Positions 30,065 through 39,452 of a stretch of 64,000 nucleotides of DNA are shown here, one piece after another (position 1 is the first letter of the stretch; each line of letters starts with the position of its first letter). Source of the stretch: Neomesorhizobium sp963726065. Lineage in GTDB: Bacteria > Pseudomonadota > Alphaproteobacteria > Rhizobiales > Rhizobiaceae. Where the stretch lies: positions 48,577-112,576 of the forward strand of contig CAVSAU010000003.1 of NCBI GenBank assembly GCA_963726065.1, written 5' to 3'. The translations under genes and the position numbers were made by a program. Under the pieces are notes generated by a model that was given only the letters and a program-made list of their open reading frames with translations, ran no database searches and was not told where the DNA came from.

Positions 30065-30697
30065 ATGACAGAAAACGCCAACGACCTTCCCGTCCTCAGC
30101 CCGGTCGAAGCCCGCGTTCTCGGCTGCCTGATCGAGAAGAAGGAGCTGACGCCGGACGTCTATCCGCTGACGCTAAATTCTGCACTTGCGGCAGCGAACC
30201 AGAAGACGGCGCGCGATCCGGTGATGGCGGTCGAGCTGGTCGAGGTACGCCGCGCGCTCGGCTTGCTGGAACAGAAGGGCCTGGTGCGGCAGGCATTCGC
30301 GTCGCGTGTCGAACGCTATGAACATCTGATGGCGCAGCGGTTTTCGCTCACCCAGGCGCAGATCGCCTTGCTTGGGCTCATGATGCTGCGCGGTCCGCAA
30401 ACCGGACATGAACTGCTCGCCCGTGCCGAGCGCATGGCGCGTTTTTCCTCGATAGAGGATGTGCGCACCAACCTCGACTTGCTGATCGGCCGCCGGCCGG
30501 CATTGGTAGTGGACCTCGGCCGTGCGCCGGGGCAACGCGAGGAGCGTTTTGCGCATCTTCTGAGCGGCGAGGTCCAGGCAGTGGCGCTGGCAGCGTCCGC
30601 ACCTGTGCGGCCACCGGATTTCCTGTCGGAACTCGAAGCCCGTGTGCAGACCCTGGAAGCGCAGGTGGCGCTGCTGCAGGCCCGGCTCGGCGACTAA
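30065..30697 (+). CDS. YceH family protein (DUF480)
   Basis: 210 residues with tandem winged-helix domains. The family starts LSPVEARVLGCLIEKKELTP and YPLTLNSALAAANQK, both seen here, and ends in a coiled-coil segment (ELEARVQTLEAQVALLQARL). The cellular role is unknown. It is probably cotranscribed with sdhB. Confidence 0.9.
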   Translation: MTENANDLPVLSPVEARVLGCLIEKKELTPDVYPLTLNSALAAANQKTARDPVMAVELVEVRRALGLLEQKGLVRQAFASRVERYEHLMAQRFSLTQAQIALLGLMMLRGPQTGHELLARAERMARFSSIEDVRTNLDLLIGRRPALVVDLGRAPGQREERFAHLLSGEVQAVALAASAPVRPPDFLSELEARVQTLEAQVALLQARLGD

Positions 30698-30799
30698 CCG
30701 ATCCGCGACAATTCGGCGCCGCCTTGTAATGATTGTGCGAATTTTGGGTCGCTTCCAACGGCCTCAATGTCGAAAACCAAGCCGCGCTGGCGGCCATGG

Positions 30800-30815
30800 T
30801 TAATGCCGCCTTAAC
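30800..30815. promoter_or_regulatory. Candidate CtrA-binding site upstream of ftsK
   Basis: TTAA, seven bases, TTAAC (TTAATGCCGCCTTAAC) matches the CtrA consensus exactly, 81 bases before ftsK. CtrA controls cell-division and segregation genes in alphaproteobacteria, so the location is plausible. Confidence 0.55.
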
Positions 30816-30895
30816 CTTCCTCCCGATAGTCTGGTCTTCGAATTTGCCGAATTGCGCTCAGGCATCAGGCAATCAAAAGACGACGGGGTTTACGC

Positions 30896-33490
30896 ATGCG
30901 TTCTGCGCAGTTCGCACTCGAGGGATCGGATCATGGGCTGCAAGCGTTCGCGCGGCGCCAGGTCCGTCGTGCCGTCGGTGCCGGCCTGTTCCTTACGGTC
31001 GCATTCTGCCTTGCCAGCCTCGGCACGTGGAATGTCGCCGATCCGAGCTTCAGCCATGCCACCGCCAACCCTGTGACCAACGCGATGGGCTACGCCGGAG
31101 CGGTTTTCTCCGATCTCGCCATGCAGTTCTTCGGCCTTTCCGCGGTCGCCGCCCTGGTCCCGGCAGTGATCTGGGGCGTCCTGTTCTTCGCCGGCCGCGG
31201 CGTCGACAAGCTGCCGAAGCGGTCCGGCGCCTGGTTTGGCGGCGCGCTGCTTGCCGCGGCGGCCGCCGGCTGCATCGCTCCGCCGGAGACCTGGCCTTTG
31301 CCGACTGGGCTTGGCGGCGTCTTCGGCGACATGGTGCTGAAAATCCCAGCCGCGGTGACCGGGCAATACCCGACCGGCATGCTCGCCACCATCCTTTTGG
31401 TGCTGCTGGCGGTCCCGACGCTCTGGCTCTGCGCCTACGGCGCCGGCCTGCTGGCGCGGGAAAACGGCTTTGCGCCGATTGAATCAGCGGGTCGCAAGCC
31501 GAAGCCGGAAGCCGACCTCGCCGAAGATGACGACGAGGATAGCGAAGGCATTCTGGCGCTTGGCCTCGTCACTCACTGGTGGCTGTCGGCCCGAGGCTTC
31601 GTGCGTCGCAGGATGGCGGCGCGGCGCGGCGTGGATCACGACGACGACGGCGGCGACGTGGAATTCCCTGTCGCCGAACCGCGCATCAGGATGTCGGATC
31701 GTTCCAGCGATGCGCGCATCGAACCGGAGTTCTCGCCACGCCCGCCGGTCCGCGAGCCGGTGCTGCAGATGAATGGCGATTTCGACGACGATTTCGACGA
31801 AGACATCATGTCGGCGTCCGAAATGGCGCGCCGGCTTGCACCGGGGCAGAACGGTCAAAGCGCGGCCACCTCGGCGCGCGTCGCGGCTCCGGCACCACGC
31901 CCGGTGCCCGGCGCGCGCGTGCAGCGCGAGGCACAGACCTCGCTGATCGGCAGCGGTGAGTTCGAGATGCCGTCGCTGCATTTCCTCGCAGAGCCGAAAA
32001 ACGTGGTGCGCGATTCCAGCCTGTCGAAGGACGCGCTGGAGCAGAACGCGCGGCTGCTCGAAGGCGTGCTGGAGGATTTCGGCGTCAAGGGTGAGATCAT
32101 CCACGTCCGTCCCGGTCCGGTGGTCACGCTGTATGAGCTGGAGCCCGCGCCCGGCATCAAATCGTCACGCGTCATCGGCCTTGCGGACGACATCGCCCGC
32201 TCGATGAGCGCCATCGCCTGCCGCGTTGCGGTGGTGCCCGGTCGCAACGCCATCGGCATCGAACTGCCCAACGCCAAGCGCGAAACGGTCTATCTGCGGG
32301 AAATCCTCGCCAGCCGCGACTTCGAGACCACCAAGGCCAAGCTGGCGCTGGCGCTGGGCAAGACCATCAATGGCGAAGCGGTGATCGCCGACATCGCCAA
32401 GATGCCGCACGTGCTTGTCGCCGGCACCACCGGCTCCGGCAAGTCGGTCGCCATCAACACGATGATCCTATCGCTGCTCTACCGTATGACGCCGCAGCAG
32501 TGCCGGCTGATCATGATCGACCCGAAGATGCTTGAACTCTCGGTCTATGACGGCATCCCGCACCTGCTTACCCCGGTCGTCACCGACCCCAAGAAGGCCG
32601 TCGTCGCGCTCAAATGGACGGTGCGCGAAATGGAAGACCGCTACCGCAAGATGTCCAAGGTAGGCGTCCGCAACATCGAGGGCTTCAACCAGCGTGTCGC
32701 ACAGGCCGAGGCCAAGGGCGAGCAGATTTCGCGTACCGTACAGACCGGCTTCGACCGGCAGACCGGCGAGGCGATCTACGAGACCGAAAATCTCGATCTC
32801 GAGCCAATGCCGTTCATCGTCGTCATCATCGACGAGATGGCCGACCTGATGATGGTCGCGGGCAAGGATATCGAGGGCGCCGTGCAGCGGCTGGCTCAGA
32901 TGGCTCGTGCCGCCGGCATTCATGTCATCATGGCGACGCAGCGGCCTTCGGTCGACGTCATCACGGGCACCATCAAGGCCAATTTCCCCACCCGCATCTC
33001 TTTCCAGGTGACGTCGAAGATCGACAGCCGCACTATCCTCGGCGAGCAAGGCGCAGAGCAGCTGCTCGGCATGGGCGACATGCTCTACATGGCTGGCGGC
33101 GGTCGCATCCAGCGCGTACACGGGCCGTTCGTCTCAGATGACGAGGTCGAGAAGATCGTCGCGCACCTCAAGCTGCAGGGCGTGCCGGAATATCTCGACG
33201 CCATCACCGAGGATGATGGCGAGGATGACGATTCCGGCGATTCGGGCGGCAACCGTGGTTCCGGTGGTGGCGGCAATTTCGAGGATAGCGACGATCCCTA
33301 CGACCAGGCGGTGGCGGTGGTCCTTCGCGACGGCAAGGCTTCGACCAGCTACATCCAGAGGCGTCTGGGCATCGGCTACAACCGAGCCGCCTCGATCATT
33401 GAGAAAATGGAACAGGAAGGCATCGTCGGCCCGGCCAACCATGCCGGCAAACGCGAGATCCTGGTGCCGACCGAAGAGGACAAGTTTTAG
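30896..33490 (+). CDS. ftsK: DNA translocase FtsK
   Basis: Septal DNA pump that segregates chromosome termini and activates Xer recombination at dif. 864 residues: four or five N-terminal membrane helices (to about 200), an acidic linker, the motor domain with Walker A GTTGSGKS (about 510-520) and Walker B IVVIIDEMADL, and a C-terminal gamma winged helix (YIQRRLGIGYNRAASIIEKM). A Gly/Ser/Asp-rich spacer precedes gamma. The ATG at 30896 follows a candidate CtrA site. Confidence 0.95.
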   Translation: MRSAQFALEGSDHGLQAFARRQVRRAVGAGLFLTVAFCLASLGTWNVADPSFSHATANPVTNAMGYAGAVFSDLAMQFFGLSAVAALVPAVIWGVLFFAGRGVDKLPKRSGAWFGGALLAAAAAGCIAPPETWPLPTGLGGVFGDMVLKIPAAVTGQYPTGMLATILLVLLAVPTLWLCAYGAGLLARENGFAPIESAGRKPKPEADLAEDDDEDSEGILALGLVTHWWLSARGFVRRRMAARRGVDHDDDGGDVEFPVAEPRIRMSDRSSDARIEPEFSPRPPVREPVLQMNGDFDDDFDEDIMSASEMARRLAPGQNGQSAATSARVAAPAPRPVPGARVQREAQTSLIGSGEFEMPSLHFLAEPKNVVRDSSLSKDALEQNARLLEGVLEDFGVKGEIIHVRPGPVVTLYELEPAPGIKSSRVIGLADDIARSMSAIACRVAVVPGRNAIGIELPNAKRETVYLREILASRDFETTKAKLALALGKTINGEAVIADIAKMPHVLVAGTTGSGKSVAINTMILSLLYRMTPQQCRLIMIDPKMLELSVYDGIPHLLTPVVTDPKKAVVALKWTVREMEDRYRKMSKVGVRNIEGFNQRVAQAEAKGEQISRTVQTGFDRQTGEAIYETENLDLEPMPFIVVIIDEMADLMMVAGKDIEGAVQRLAQMARAAGIHVIMATQRPSVDVITGTIKANFPTRISFQVTSKIDSRTILGEQGAEQLLGMGDMLYMAGGGRIQRVHGPFVSDDEVEKIVAHLKLQGVPEYLDAITEDDGEDDDSGDSGGNRGSGGGGNFEDSDDPYDQAVAVVLRDGKASTSYIQRRLGIGYNRAASIIEKMEQEGIVGPANHAGKREILVPTEEDKF

Positions 33491-33537
33491 AGCATGATCC
33501 CGAAAAGTTGCAGAGTTTTCGGGCGAAAGCTCATGCG
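33490..33537. repeat. Hairpin repeat after ftsK
   Basis: GCATGA and TCATGC enclose an inner stem CCCGAAAA/TTTTCGGG. It begins at the ftsK stop codon. The same core sequence type (GCATGATCCCGAAAA) is, from general knowledge, a common intergenic repeat in Rhizobiales, and the inner stem is nearly that of family B. It may serve as an mRNA 3'-end structure. Confidence 0.6.
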
Positions 33538-33638
33538 GCAGAAGCACCGCGCCACGGTAACCCCTTGCCGACGCCAAACTAAAGCCCAACTAAACAGTCA
33601 TATCGAACGCTGAACGAGAACGAACCGGAGAAACCGGA

Positions 33639-34328
33639 ATGGACGACCTAAACTCAGGCAAAACGGCGCTTTTCGGCGTCACGCGGCGCAAGGTGCTTGG
33701 GCTTGGCCTCGCCGCTTTCGGCGTTTTGGCGCTAGGCCAGGCGCTTCCCGTCTTCCAGTCGGTCGCGGAGGCGCAGGCAGCGTCGGGCGCCGCGCAGAAG
33801 ATTGCCGATCACTTTTCTTCGATCCGCACCATGTCGGGCGATTTCATCCAGTTCGGTCCGCGCGGCGAGCAGACGGGCGGCAAATTCTACATAGAGCGCC
33901 CGGGCAAGATCCGCTTCAACTACGAGGCGCCGTCGGCCTACCGGGTAATCTCCGACGGCCGGTCGGTGGCGATCGACAACCGCAAGCTCAACACGATGGA
34001 TCTCTACCCGCTGTCGAAGACGCCGCTGAAGCTGCTGCTCGACGAGCGTATCGACCTGACCGGCAACCGGGTGAAGAGCGTCAAGGAAGAACCCGACCTC
34101 ATCACAATTCAGCTCGCCGACAAATCGGTGTTCGGCAATTCGCGCATCACCATGATGTTTGACACCAAGAGCTACGAACTGCGCCAGTGGACGATCACCG
34201 ACGCGCAGGGCAAGGACACAACGGTTCTCATCGACAACGTCAAGCAGGGCGTCCAGCTCGATGCCAGCCTGTTCAAGATCGACTACAAGCGCAATTTCGA
34301 CGTCAACCAGAAGAACAAGAATCGCTGA
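33639..34328 (+). CDS. lolA: Outer-membrane lipoprotein carrier LolA-like protein
   Basis: 229 residues. Periplasmic chaperone fold of the LolA family: FSSIRTMSGDFIQFGPRGEQ, GKFYIERPGKIRFNYEAP, and a C-terminal DASLFKIDYKRNFDV. The N-terminus reads VTRRKVLGLGLAAFGVLAL, a signal peptide preceded by a twin arginine, so Tat export is possible although LolA is usually Sec-exported. Location just after ftsK is common in Rhizobiales. Confidence 0.88.
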   Translation: MDDLNSGKTALFGVTRRKVLGLGLAAFGVLALGQALPVFQSVAEAQAASGAAQKIADHFSSIRTMSGDFIQFGPRGEQTGGKFYIERPGKIRFNYEAPSAYRVISDGRSVAIDNRKLNTMDLYPLSKTPLKLLLDERIDLTGNRVKSVKEEPDLITIQLADKSVFGNSRITMMFDTKSYELRQWTITDAQGKDTTVLIDNVKQGVQLDASLFKIDYKRNFDVNQKNKNR

Positions 34329-34350
34329 TCGCGCACCCGCTGAAACTGCG

Positions 34351-34377
34351 AAAGCCGGGCTCAATGCCCGGCTTTTT
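34351..34377 (+). terminator. Rho-independent terminator after lolA
   Basis: AAAGCCGGGC and GCCCGGCTTT form a perfect 10-base stem with a TCAAT loop, followed by T residues. Confidence 0.92.
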
Positions 34378-34622
34378 GCGATTCGGCATCGCTAACAAAC
34401 GCAGTATTCTCAATGCAGTTGTTATAGAAGTTCGGAATCCAAAAGATAAGTAGTGTCATTTTCACCACTATTGTGCCGAAATTGCTTTGCTGGTGAAGCA
34501 GATCGCTATTTGCGCAAAGCGCCGGCGGTTGCCAGTCAAGCTGCGATTGGCCAAGCTCGATGGATCAGGAGCGGGGGCGCTCGCAAATCCGAGTTACAGC
34601 CAAACCGACTGGAGACGGCCGC

Positions 34623-35720
34623 ATGCACTTCAACGGCCTTTTCCTCGCATCCGCTGCCGCTGTCGTGGCGGCTTCAGGCGCCCGCGCGGCTGATGCGGTG
34701 GTCGTGGCGGAGCCTGAGCCGGTCGAATATGTGCGTGTCTGCGATGTCTACGGGACCGGCTTCTATTACATGCCCGGCACCGAAACCTGCCTGAGTGTCG
34801 GCGGCTACGTCCGCTATGACATCGGCGTCGGTTACCTCGGCTTCGAAGACGTAATCGACAAGAAGGATCTGGTTGAAGACGGCACCATCAATCTCAACGA
34901 CACGTACTACAAGCGTGCCCGCGCCGCCTTGCAAATCGATGCCCGCACGGAAACCGAACTCGGCACATTGCGCGCCTATTCGCAGATTAATTTCCAGTTC
35001 GACAGTACCGTGGTCGAGGAGATCGACGGCTCGATCACGGCCACCGAAGAAGGAATCGAGATCGAGCATGCTTACATCGAACTCGGCGGCTTTCTGATCG
35101 GCGAGACGGATTCATTCTTCTCCACCTTCGGTGACTACGCCGGCGCAGTGATCCAGGACGACCTCGTCCCTTATGGACCTTTCGCTACTCACACGATCCA
35201 GTACAAGTTCGATGCCGGTAACGGGTTGACCTTTGGCGCGGCGCTCGAAGAGGGCGCGGACGAATTCACGATCGACAGCTACGTGCCCCATATCGCGGCC
35301 GGCGCGAAATACGCGCAGGACTGGGGTGGCATTTCGGTGGTTGCCGGTTACGATTCGGTCTGGGAAGATTGGGCCGGCAAGGTGCGCCTCGATGTGAAGG
35401 CGTCGGAGGCCATCTCCGTCTTCGTCATAGGTGGCGTAAAATCCGACGATGCGACATCGTTCTATGGTAGCTGGGGCGGCGACTGGGGCGTATGGGGCGG
35501 GTTTACCGCCCAGGTCAGCCCCAAGGCCTCTATCAACACCCAGTTCTCCTACGATGGCGCTGATAATTTCGCCGCCGTGGCGAATGTCGAATACGAGCTG
35601 GTGAGCGGCTTCAGAATCACGCCCGAAGTCGTCTATGTCGACAATTTCGACGACGATACCGTCAACGACTACGACGGCGGTCATTTCGGCGGCTTCCTGC
35701 GCTTCCAGCGAAACTTCTGA
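34623..35720 (+). CDS. Porin (Omp2b/RopA type)
   Basis: Outer-membrane beta-barrel porin of 365 residues. Signal peptide MHFNGLFLASAAAVVAASG-ARA, mature part starting ADAVVVAEPEPVEYVRVCD as in Brucella/Rhizobium porins. Two cysteines (VCDVYG, ETCLSVGG) near the N-terminus match the family, and the C-terminus ends in Phe (FLRFQRNF), the barrel-insertion signal. The ~290 bases upstream have no gene and probably hold the promoter. A related gene follows in tandem. Confidence 0.92.
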   Translation: MHFNGLFLASAAAVVAASGARAADAVVVAEPEPVEYVRVCDVYGTGFYYMPGTETCLSVGGYVRYDIGVGYLGFEDVIDKKDLVEDGTINLNDTYYKRARAALQIDARTETELGTLRAYSQINFQFDSTVVEEIDGSITATEEGIEIEHAYIELGGFLIGETDSFFSTFGDYAGAVIQDDLVPYGPFATHTIQYKFDAGNGLTFGAALEEGADEFTIDSYVPHIAAGAKYAQDWGGISVVAGYDSVWEDWAGKVRLDVKASEAISVFVIGGVKSDDATSFYGSWGGDWGVWGGFTAQVSPKASINTQFSYDGADNFAAVANVEYELVSGFRITPEVVYVDNFDDDTVNDYDGGHFGGFLRFQRNF

Positions 35721-35948
35721 TCCTTAGCGGCAGAGATGCTGGCAAACCCGGTCGGACTGACCGGGTTGCTCATGTGCCGCCTGCTCCCGCGATTTGGTCC
35801 ACACGTGGCCAAATGCCCTTCCAGACCGTATCCTTTCCGCCACACCTGGTCCGTCATAATCATCACAGGCCTTGTTTGTGCGTGCACTGCGAGAGCTGAT
35901 GCTTAGTCGAGGCAGGCGGAAGAACGTGCGGGCCGCGCCGCCGACGCG

Positions 35949-37004
35949 GTGGTGGTCGCTGAGCCGGAACCGGTTGAATATGTGCGCGTCTGTGACGTCT
36001 ATGGCACGGGTTTCTACTACATGCCCGGCACCGAGACCTGCCTGAGGGTCGGTGGCTATATTCGTTACGACATCGGCGTCGGCTTCCTCGGTGAGGAGGA
36101 TGTGCTCGACAAGAAGGATTTCGCCGAGAGCGGCGGGGTCACGCGCAATCTGAACGACACCTATTACAAGCGGGCCCGCGCGGCTCTCCAGCTCGACGCA
36201 CGCACGCAAACCGAACTGGGTACGCTGCGCGCCTACACGCAGGTGAACTTTCAGTACACGACCGACGTCATTGAGGACGACATCGGTACTGCCGGCATCG
36301 AAGGACCATTCACCACGGCCAGCGACGCTGTCGACCTCGAGCACGCCTATATCGAGCTTGGCGGTTTCCTCATCGGCAAGACGGATTCGTTCTTCCTGAC
36401 CTTCTCGGACTTCGCCGGCAATGTCATCCAGGACGATCTGATCGGCTACGGTCCGATCGATAACACCCACACGATCTCCTACACTTTCCATGGCAGCAAC
36501 GGGTTTTCGGCTGGTGTAGCCGTCGAAGAAGGCTACGAAGAGTTCACGCTCGACAGTTACGTGCCGCACGTGACGGGCGGCGTGAAATACACGCAAGGCT
36601 GGGGCGGCATCAGCGTCATGGGCGGCTACGATTCCGTCTGGGAAGAATGGGCCGCCAAAGCCCGGCTCGACGTGAAGTTCAACGAAAGCTTCTCGGCCTT
36701 CGTCATGGCGGGGCTCAAGGACGACGACGATGGTGAGCCGAACTTCTACGGGCCGTGGGACGGCGACTGGGCGATCTGGACAGGCTTCACCGCGAAAGTG
36801 TCGCCGAAAGCCATGATCAACACGCAGATCACCTACACCGACTCCGAGGACTTCATCGCGGTGGCCAACGTCATGTACGAGTTGGTTCCTGGCTTGAGAG
36901 TCACGCCGGAACTCGTCTATGCCGACAATTTCGACGACGACATCGACAGCGACTTCGACGGCAGCAATTTCGGGGGCTTCCTACGCATTCAGCGCAATTT
37001 CTAA
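35949..37004 (+). pseudogene. Second porin, lacking a signal peptide
   Basis: 351 residues of mature porin, close in sequence to the gene at 34623 and ending properly in QRNF. It begins at VVVAEPEPVEYVRVC; just upstream the frame reads RAADA, then unrelated residues and an in-frame TAG near 35903. No signal peptide can be made in any frame, so a protein started at GTG 35949 could not be exported by Sec. The barrel itself is intact. I treat it as a 5'-truncated copy, possibly a recombination partner for the upstream porin. Confidence 0.7.
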
Positions 37005-37027
37005 CGCCTGATGCCCTTGGCTTAACT

Positions 37028-37057
37028 CCAAAACCGGCGGGCGATCCGTCGGGTTTT
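37028..37057 (+). terminator. Terminator after the second porin
   Basis: AAAACCGGCGGG and CCGTCGGGTTTTT form an imperfect stem (one mismatch) with a T run. Confidence 0.65.
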
Positions 37058-37163
37058 TGTTTCCCGGCGCCGTCCGGGATTGCGGTTAGGTACACCGTCC
37101 CGTGAAGAAACGCGCACCCGCCATTTCACCGCCCGCGAATATTCCGCGCCGTTTTCCGGTCCT

Positions 37164-37670
37164 TTATTCGTCGTTGGCGTCGCCCTGCGCGTCCGGCGTG
37201 TTACCTGCTGCCCGCTGCCTGGCCGCTATCCTGTCGCGCCGGTCGACGCCGATCAGCTCGGCGACCCGCCAGACGGTGTTGTCTTCCAGTTCATGCCGTT
37301 CGCCGTCGGCATAGACCACGTCCCACAAGATGCCGATGAATTCCACCCGCGCCTTTTCGTCGAGGTGCCGCTTCAGCACGCTGGTGAACGCATAGAGGTC
37401 GACGGCCTCGCGGTCGGCCCGTTCGCCCGCTGCCAGCAGCGCGTCCAGGTCGTCGCCAGAAATGTTATAGGTCTCGCCGAGGGCGTGACGGAGCGCCGTG
37501 CTTTCGCCGGCGCGGCGGACGCCGTCGGCGTCCATCACATGGATCATCAGTGCGGCCGCGGCGACGCGCGGATCGTTCAACGGGTTGGTCTCGGAAGCGG
37601 AAGGGCTGCCGGGCAGGTCTTTCAGGAACGAGAGCAGGCGGTCGAGCATAGGATATCCAGACGATGTCAT
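37164..37670 (-). CDS. TerB family protein
   Basis: 168 residues with a helical TerB-like domain: AAAALMIHVMDADGVRRAGE, LLAAGERADREAVDLYAFT, and FIGILWDVVYADGERHELED, whose repeated acidic D-x-D/E motifs resemble the metal-binding helices of tellurite-resistance TerB. TerB proteins are often linked to stress rather than tellurite itself. The ATG at 37649 is a shorter alternative start. Transcribed convergently with the porins. Confidence 0.82.
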   Translation of the reverse strand: MTSSGYPMLDRLLSFLKDLPGSPSASETNPLNDPRVAAAALMIHVMDADGVRRAGESTALRHALGETYNISGDDLDALLAAGERADREAVDLYAFTSVLKRHLDEKARVEFIGILWDVVYADGERHELEDNTVWRVAELIGVDRRDRIAARQRAAGNTPDAQGDANDE

Positions 37671-37696
37671 TGGGGCAGTCCTAACAGGATTGCCGT

Positions 37697-37805
37697 CTAC
37701 AGCGCCTCGCGCCGAATGGAATTCGGCGGCCACGCTGTAGGTGTTGTTGTTCGTGCGTGTCGGTTCTCCCGAAACCGAGAACACTTTCGGGCGACATGCA
37801 TTAGA
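37697..37805. repeat. Two-hairpin intergenic repeat, family B, copy 2
   Basis: First hairpin: CTACAGCG arm closed by CGCTGTAG around an inner CGCCGAAT/ATTCGGCG stem. Second: GCGTGTCG ... CGACATGC around CCCGAAA/TTTCGGG, as in copy B1. The hemY stop codon falls on the last bases of the element. Confidence 0.78.
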
Positions 37806-39435
37806 ACAAACGGAAACGGCGTGGCGTCGGTTCCGCTTCCTCCTCTGGCGTGACGCCCGGGTCGTCGGGCGGGTTGGTGGGCATGAAGGCGTCAGGCTCC
37901 GAAGCCGCGGCGGCTCGCTGGCGCGGTTCGCGCAGTGGCCGCGGCGCGGTCGGCGTTTCCATCCGGCCGGGTTCGACCTTCGCCGCATCGGTGGACCCGG
38001 CAGTCGGCTGCACAGCCGCCTCGACCGGCGTGGCGGCGGTCTCGGCAGGCTCAACGATCGTGTCCTCGACATCGGCGTCGGCCGGCGCGGCCAGCGCCTG
38101 CTGGTTGTCTTCCTCGAGGTCGACATAAGGCTCGATCAGCGGCGTCAGTCGCTCGACCGGCGCCCGCCACTCGAATGCGTCGAGCTTACCGGTTAGCGGC
38201 GACACTGGCGCCCAGCGGTCGGAAACGAAGCCGTCGGCCACCCATGCCGGGTCGCGCGGCGCCCGCACCGCCTTCGACAGGAACTGCCGCACGCGGCCCT
38301 GATCGCCGCTATCGGCCTCCTCGATGTCTGCGAGCAGCAGGTAGGCGCCTTCGCGCGGCTGCATGCGGATCGCCGATTCGGCGGCTTCCCGCGCTTCACG
38401 GTATTCGCGGGCGTCGAGTGCGGCACGCGCCACGATCATCGAAGAATCCGGATTGTTCTGCTTCAGCGCCTCGAGCTTCCTGGCGCGGGTCAGCCGGTCA
38501 TGCGCCGCGTCGCCTGGCCGCGCGTGCAGGTAAAGCTCGCCTACTTCCGGATGCGGTTCGATCTTCCAGCTGGCTTCGAGGATTTTTGCGCCCTTGCGAA
38601 TGTCATTCTGGCGAAACAACGCTTTTGCGGCGGTGACCGCAGCCGGCACGAGGTCGGGCTGCAGCCGGTTTGCCTCGAGCGCGGCGTTCTTCGCGGCGAG
38701 CGGGTCGGTGTCCATCAGCGACATCGCCTTTGCGGTGAGCAGCACCGCGCGCCGGCGATTGGCCACGTCGCGGTCGATCTGTCGGCCGGATTTCTGCCCA
38801 TCGAGCAGTTTCAGCGCGCCGTCCCAATCCCCGCGTTCGGTCTTTTCCTCCAGGGTCGCGGTGCTGGCCCAGACAAGCTGCGGCGCCACTTCGGCCGCGC
38901 GGCCGGCGTAGTGGCGCGCCGCTGCGCGATCGCCGAGCCGCTCGGCTTCCATGTAGAGCCCGCGCAGGCCGAGCAGCCGCATCTCTGGATCGTCGAGCAT
39001 GGCCTCGAATTTCTGGCGCGCCGCATCGTGGTCGCCTTCCAGCAGCGAGGTCTGCGCGTCGAGCAGGTTGATCAGCGGTTCCTGGTCGGAACGGATCAGC
39101 TTGGCGGCCTGCTTGTTCAAGAGCCTCGCCTTGGCGGCGTCGCCCGCACCCGCCGCGATCATCCCGGTCGACAACGCCTGGTAGCCGCGGTCGCGCCGCC
39201 TTACCCGGAAATAACGCGCGATCGTGTAGGGGCTGTTCCAGATCGCCTTGGTCAGCCACCAGACGATCATCACCGCGGCAACGACCGCCGTCACGGCGAC
39301 AGCGGCGACCATCAAGGTGATCTCGTAGCGGTAGCCGTTGAAGGTCAGTTCGAGGTCGCCCGGCCGGTCGGCCAGCCAGGCAAAGCCGAGGCCGAGCGCA
39401 AAAACGACGATGAGAAAGAACAGGATACGGATCAT
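37801..39435 (-). CDS. hemY: HemY N-terminal domain protein (heme-cluster TPR membrane protein)
   Basis: 544 residues. Two N-terminal helices (IRILFFLIVVFALGLGF and LMVAAVAVTAVVAAVMIVWW) with DRPGDLELTFNGYRYE between them, typical of the HemY_N family, then TPR-like helices and a Pro/Ala-rich tail ending PTPRRFRLF. In Proteobacteria it accompanies hemC/hemD; its biochemical role in heme synthesis is not settled. 17 bases downstream of the mitofilin-like gene, same strand. Confidence 0.9.
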   Translation of the reverse strand: MIRILFFLIVVFALGLGFAWLADRPGDLELTFNGYRYEITLMVAAVAVTAVVAAVMIVWWLTKAIWNSPYTIARYFRVRRRDRGYQALSTGMIAAGAGDAAKARLLNKQAAKLIRSDQEPLINLLDAQTSLLEGDHDAARQKFEAMLDDPEMRLLGLRGLYMEAERLGDRAAARHYAGRAAEVAPQLVWASTATLEEKTERGDWDGALKLLDGQKSGRQIDRDVANRRRAVLLTAKAMSLMDTDPLAAKNAALEANRLQPDLVPAAVTAAKALFRQNDIRKGAKILEASWKIEPHPEVGELYLHARPGDAAHDRLTRARKLEALKQNNPDSSMIVARAALDAREYREAREAAESAIRMQPREGAYLLLADIEEADSGDQGRVRQFLSKAVRAPRDPAWVADGFVSDRWAPVSPLTGKLDAFEWRAPVERLTPLIEPYVDLEEDNQQALAAPADADVEDTIVEPAETAATPVEAAVQPTAGSTDAAKVEPGRMETPTAPRPLREPRQRAAAASEPDAFMPTNPPDDPGVTPEEEAEPTPRRFRLF

Positions 39436-39452
39436 CGCTCAATCCTCACCGG

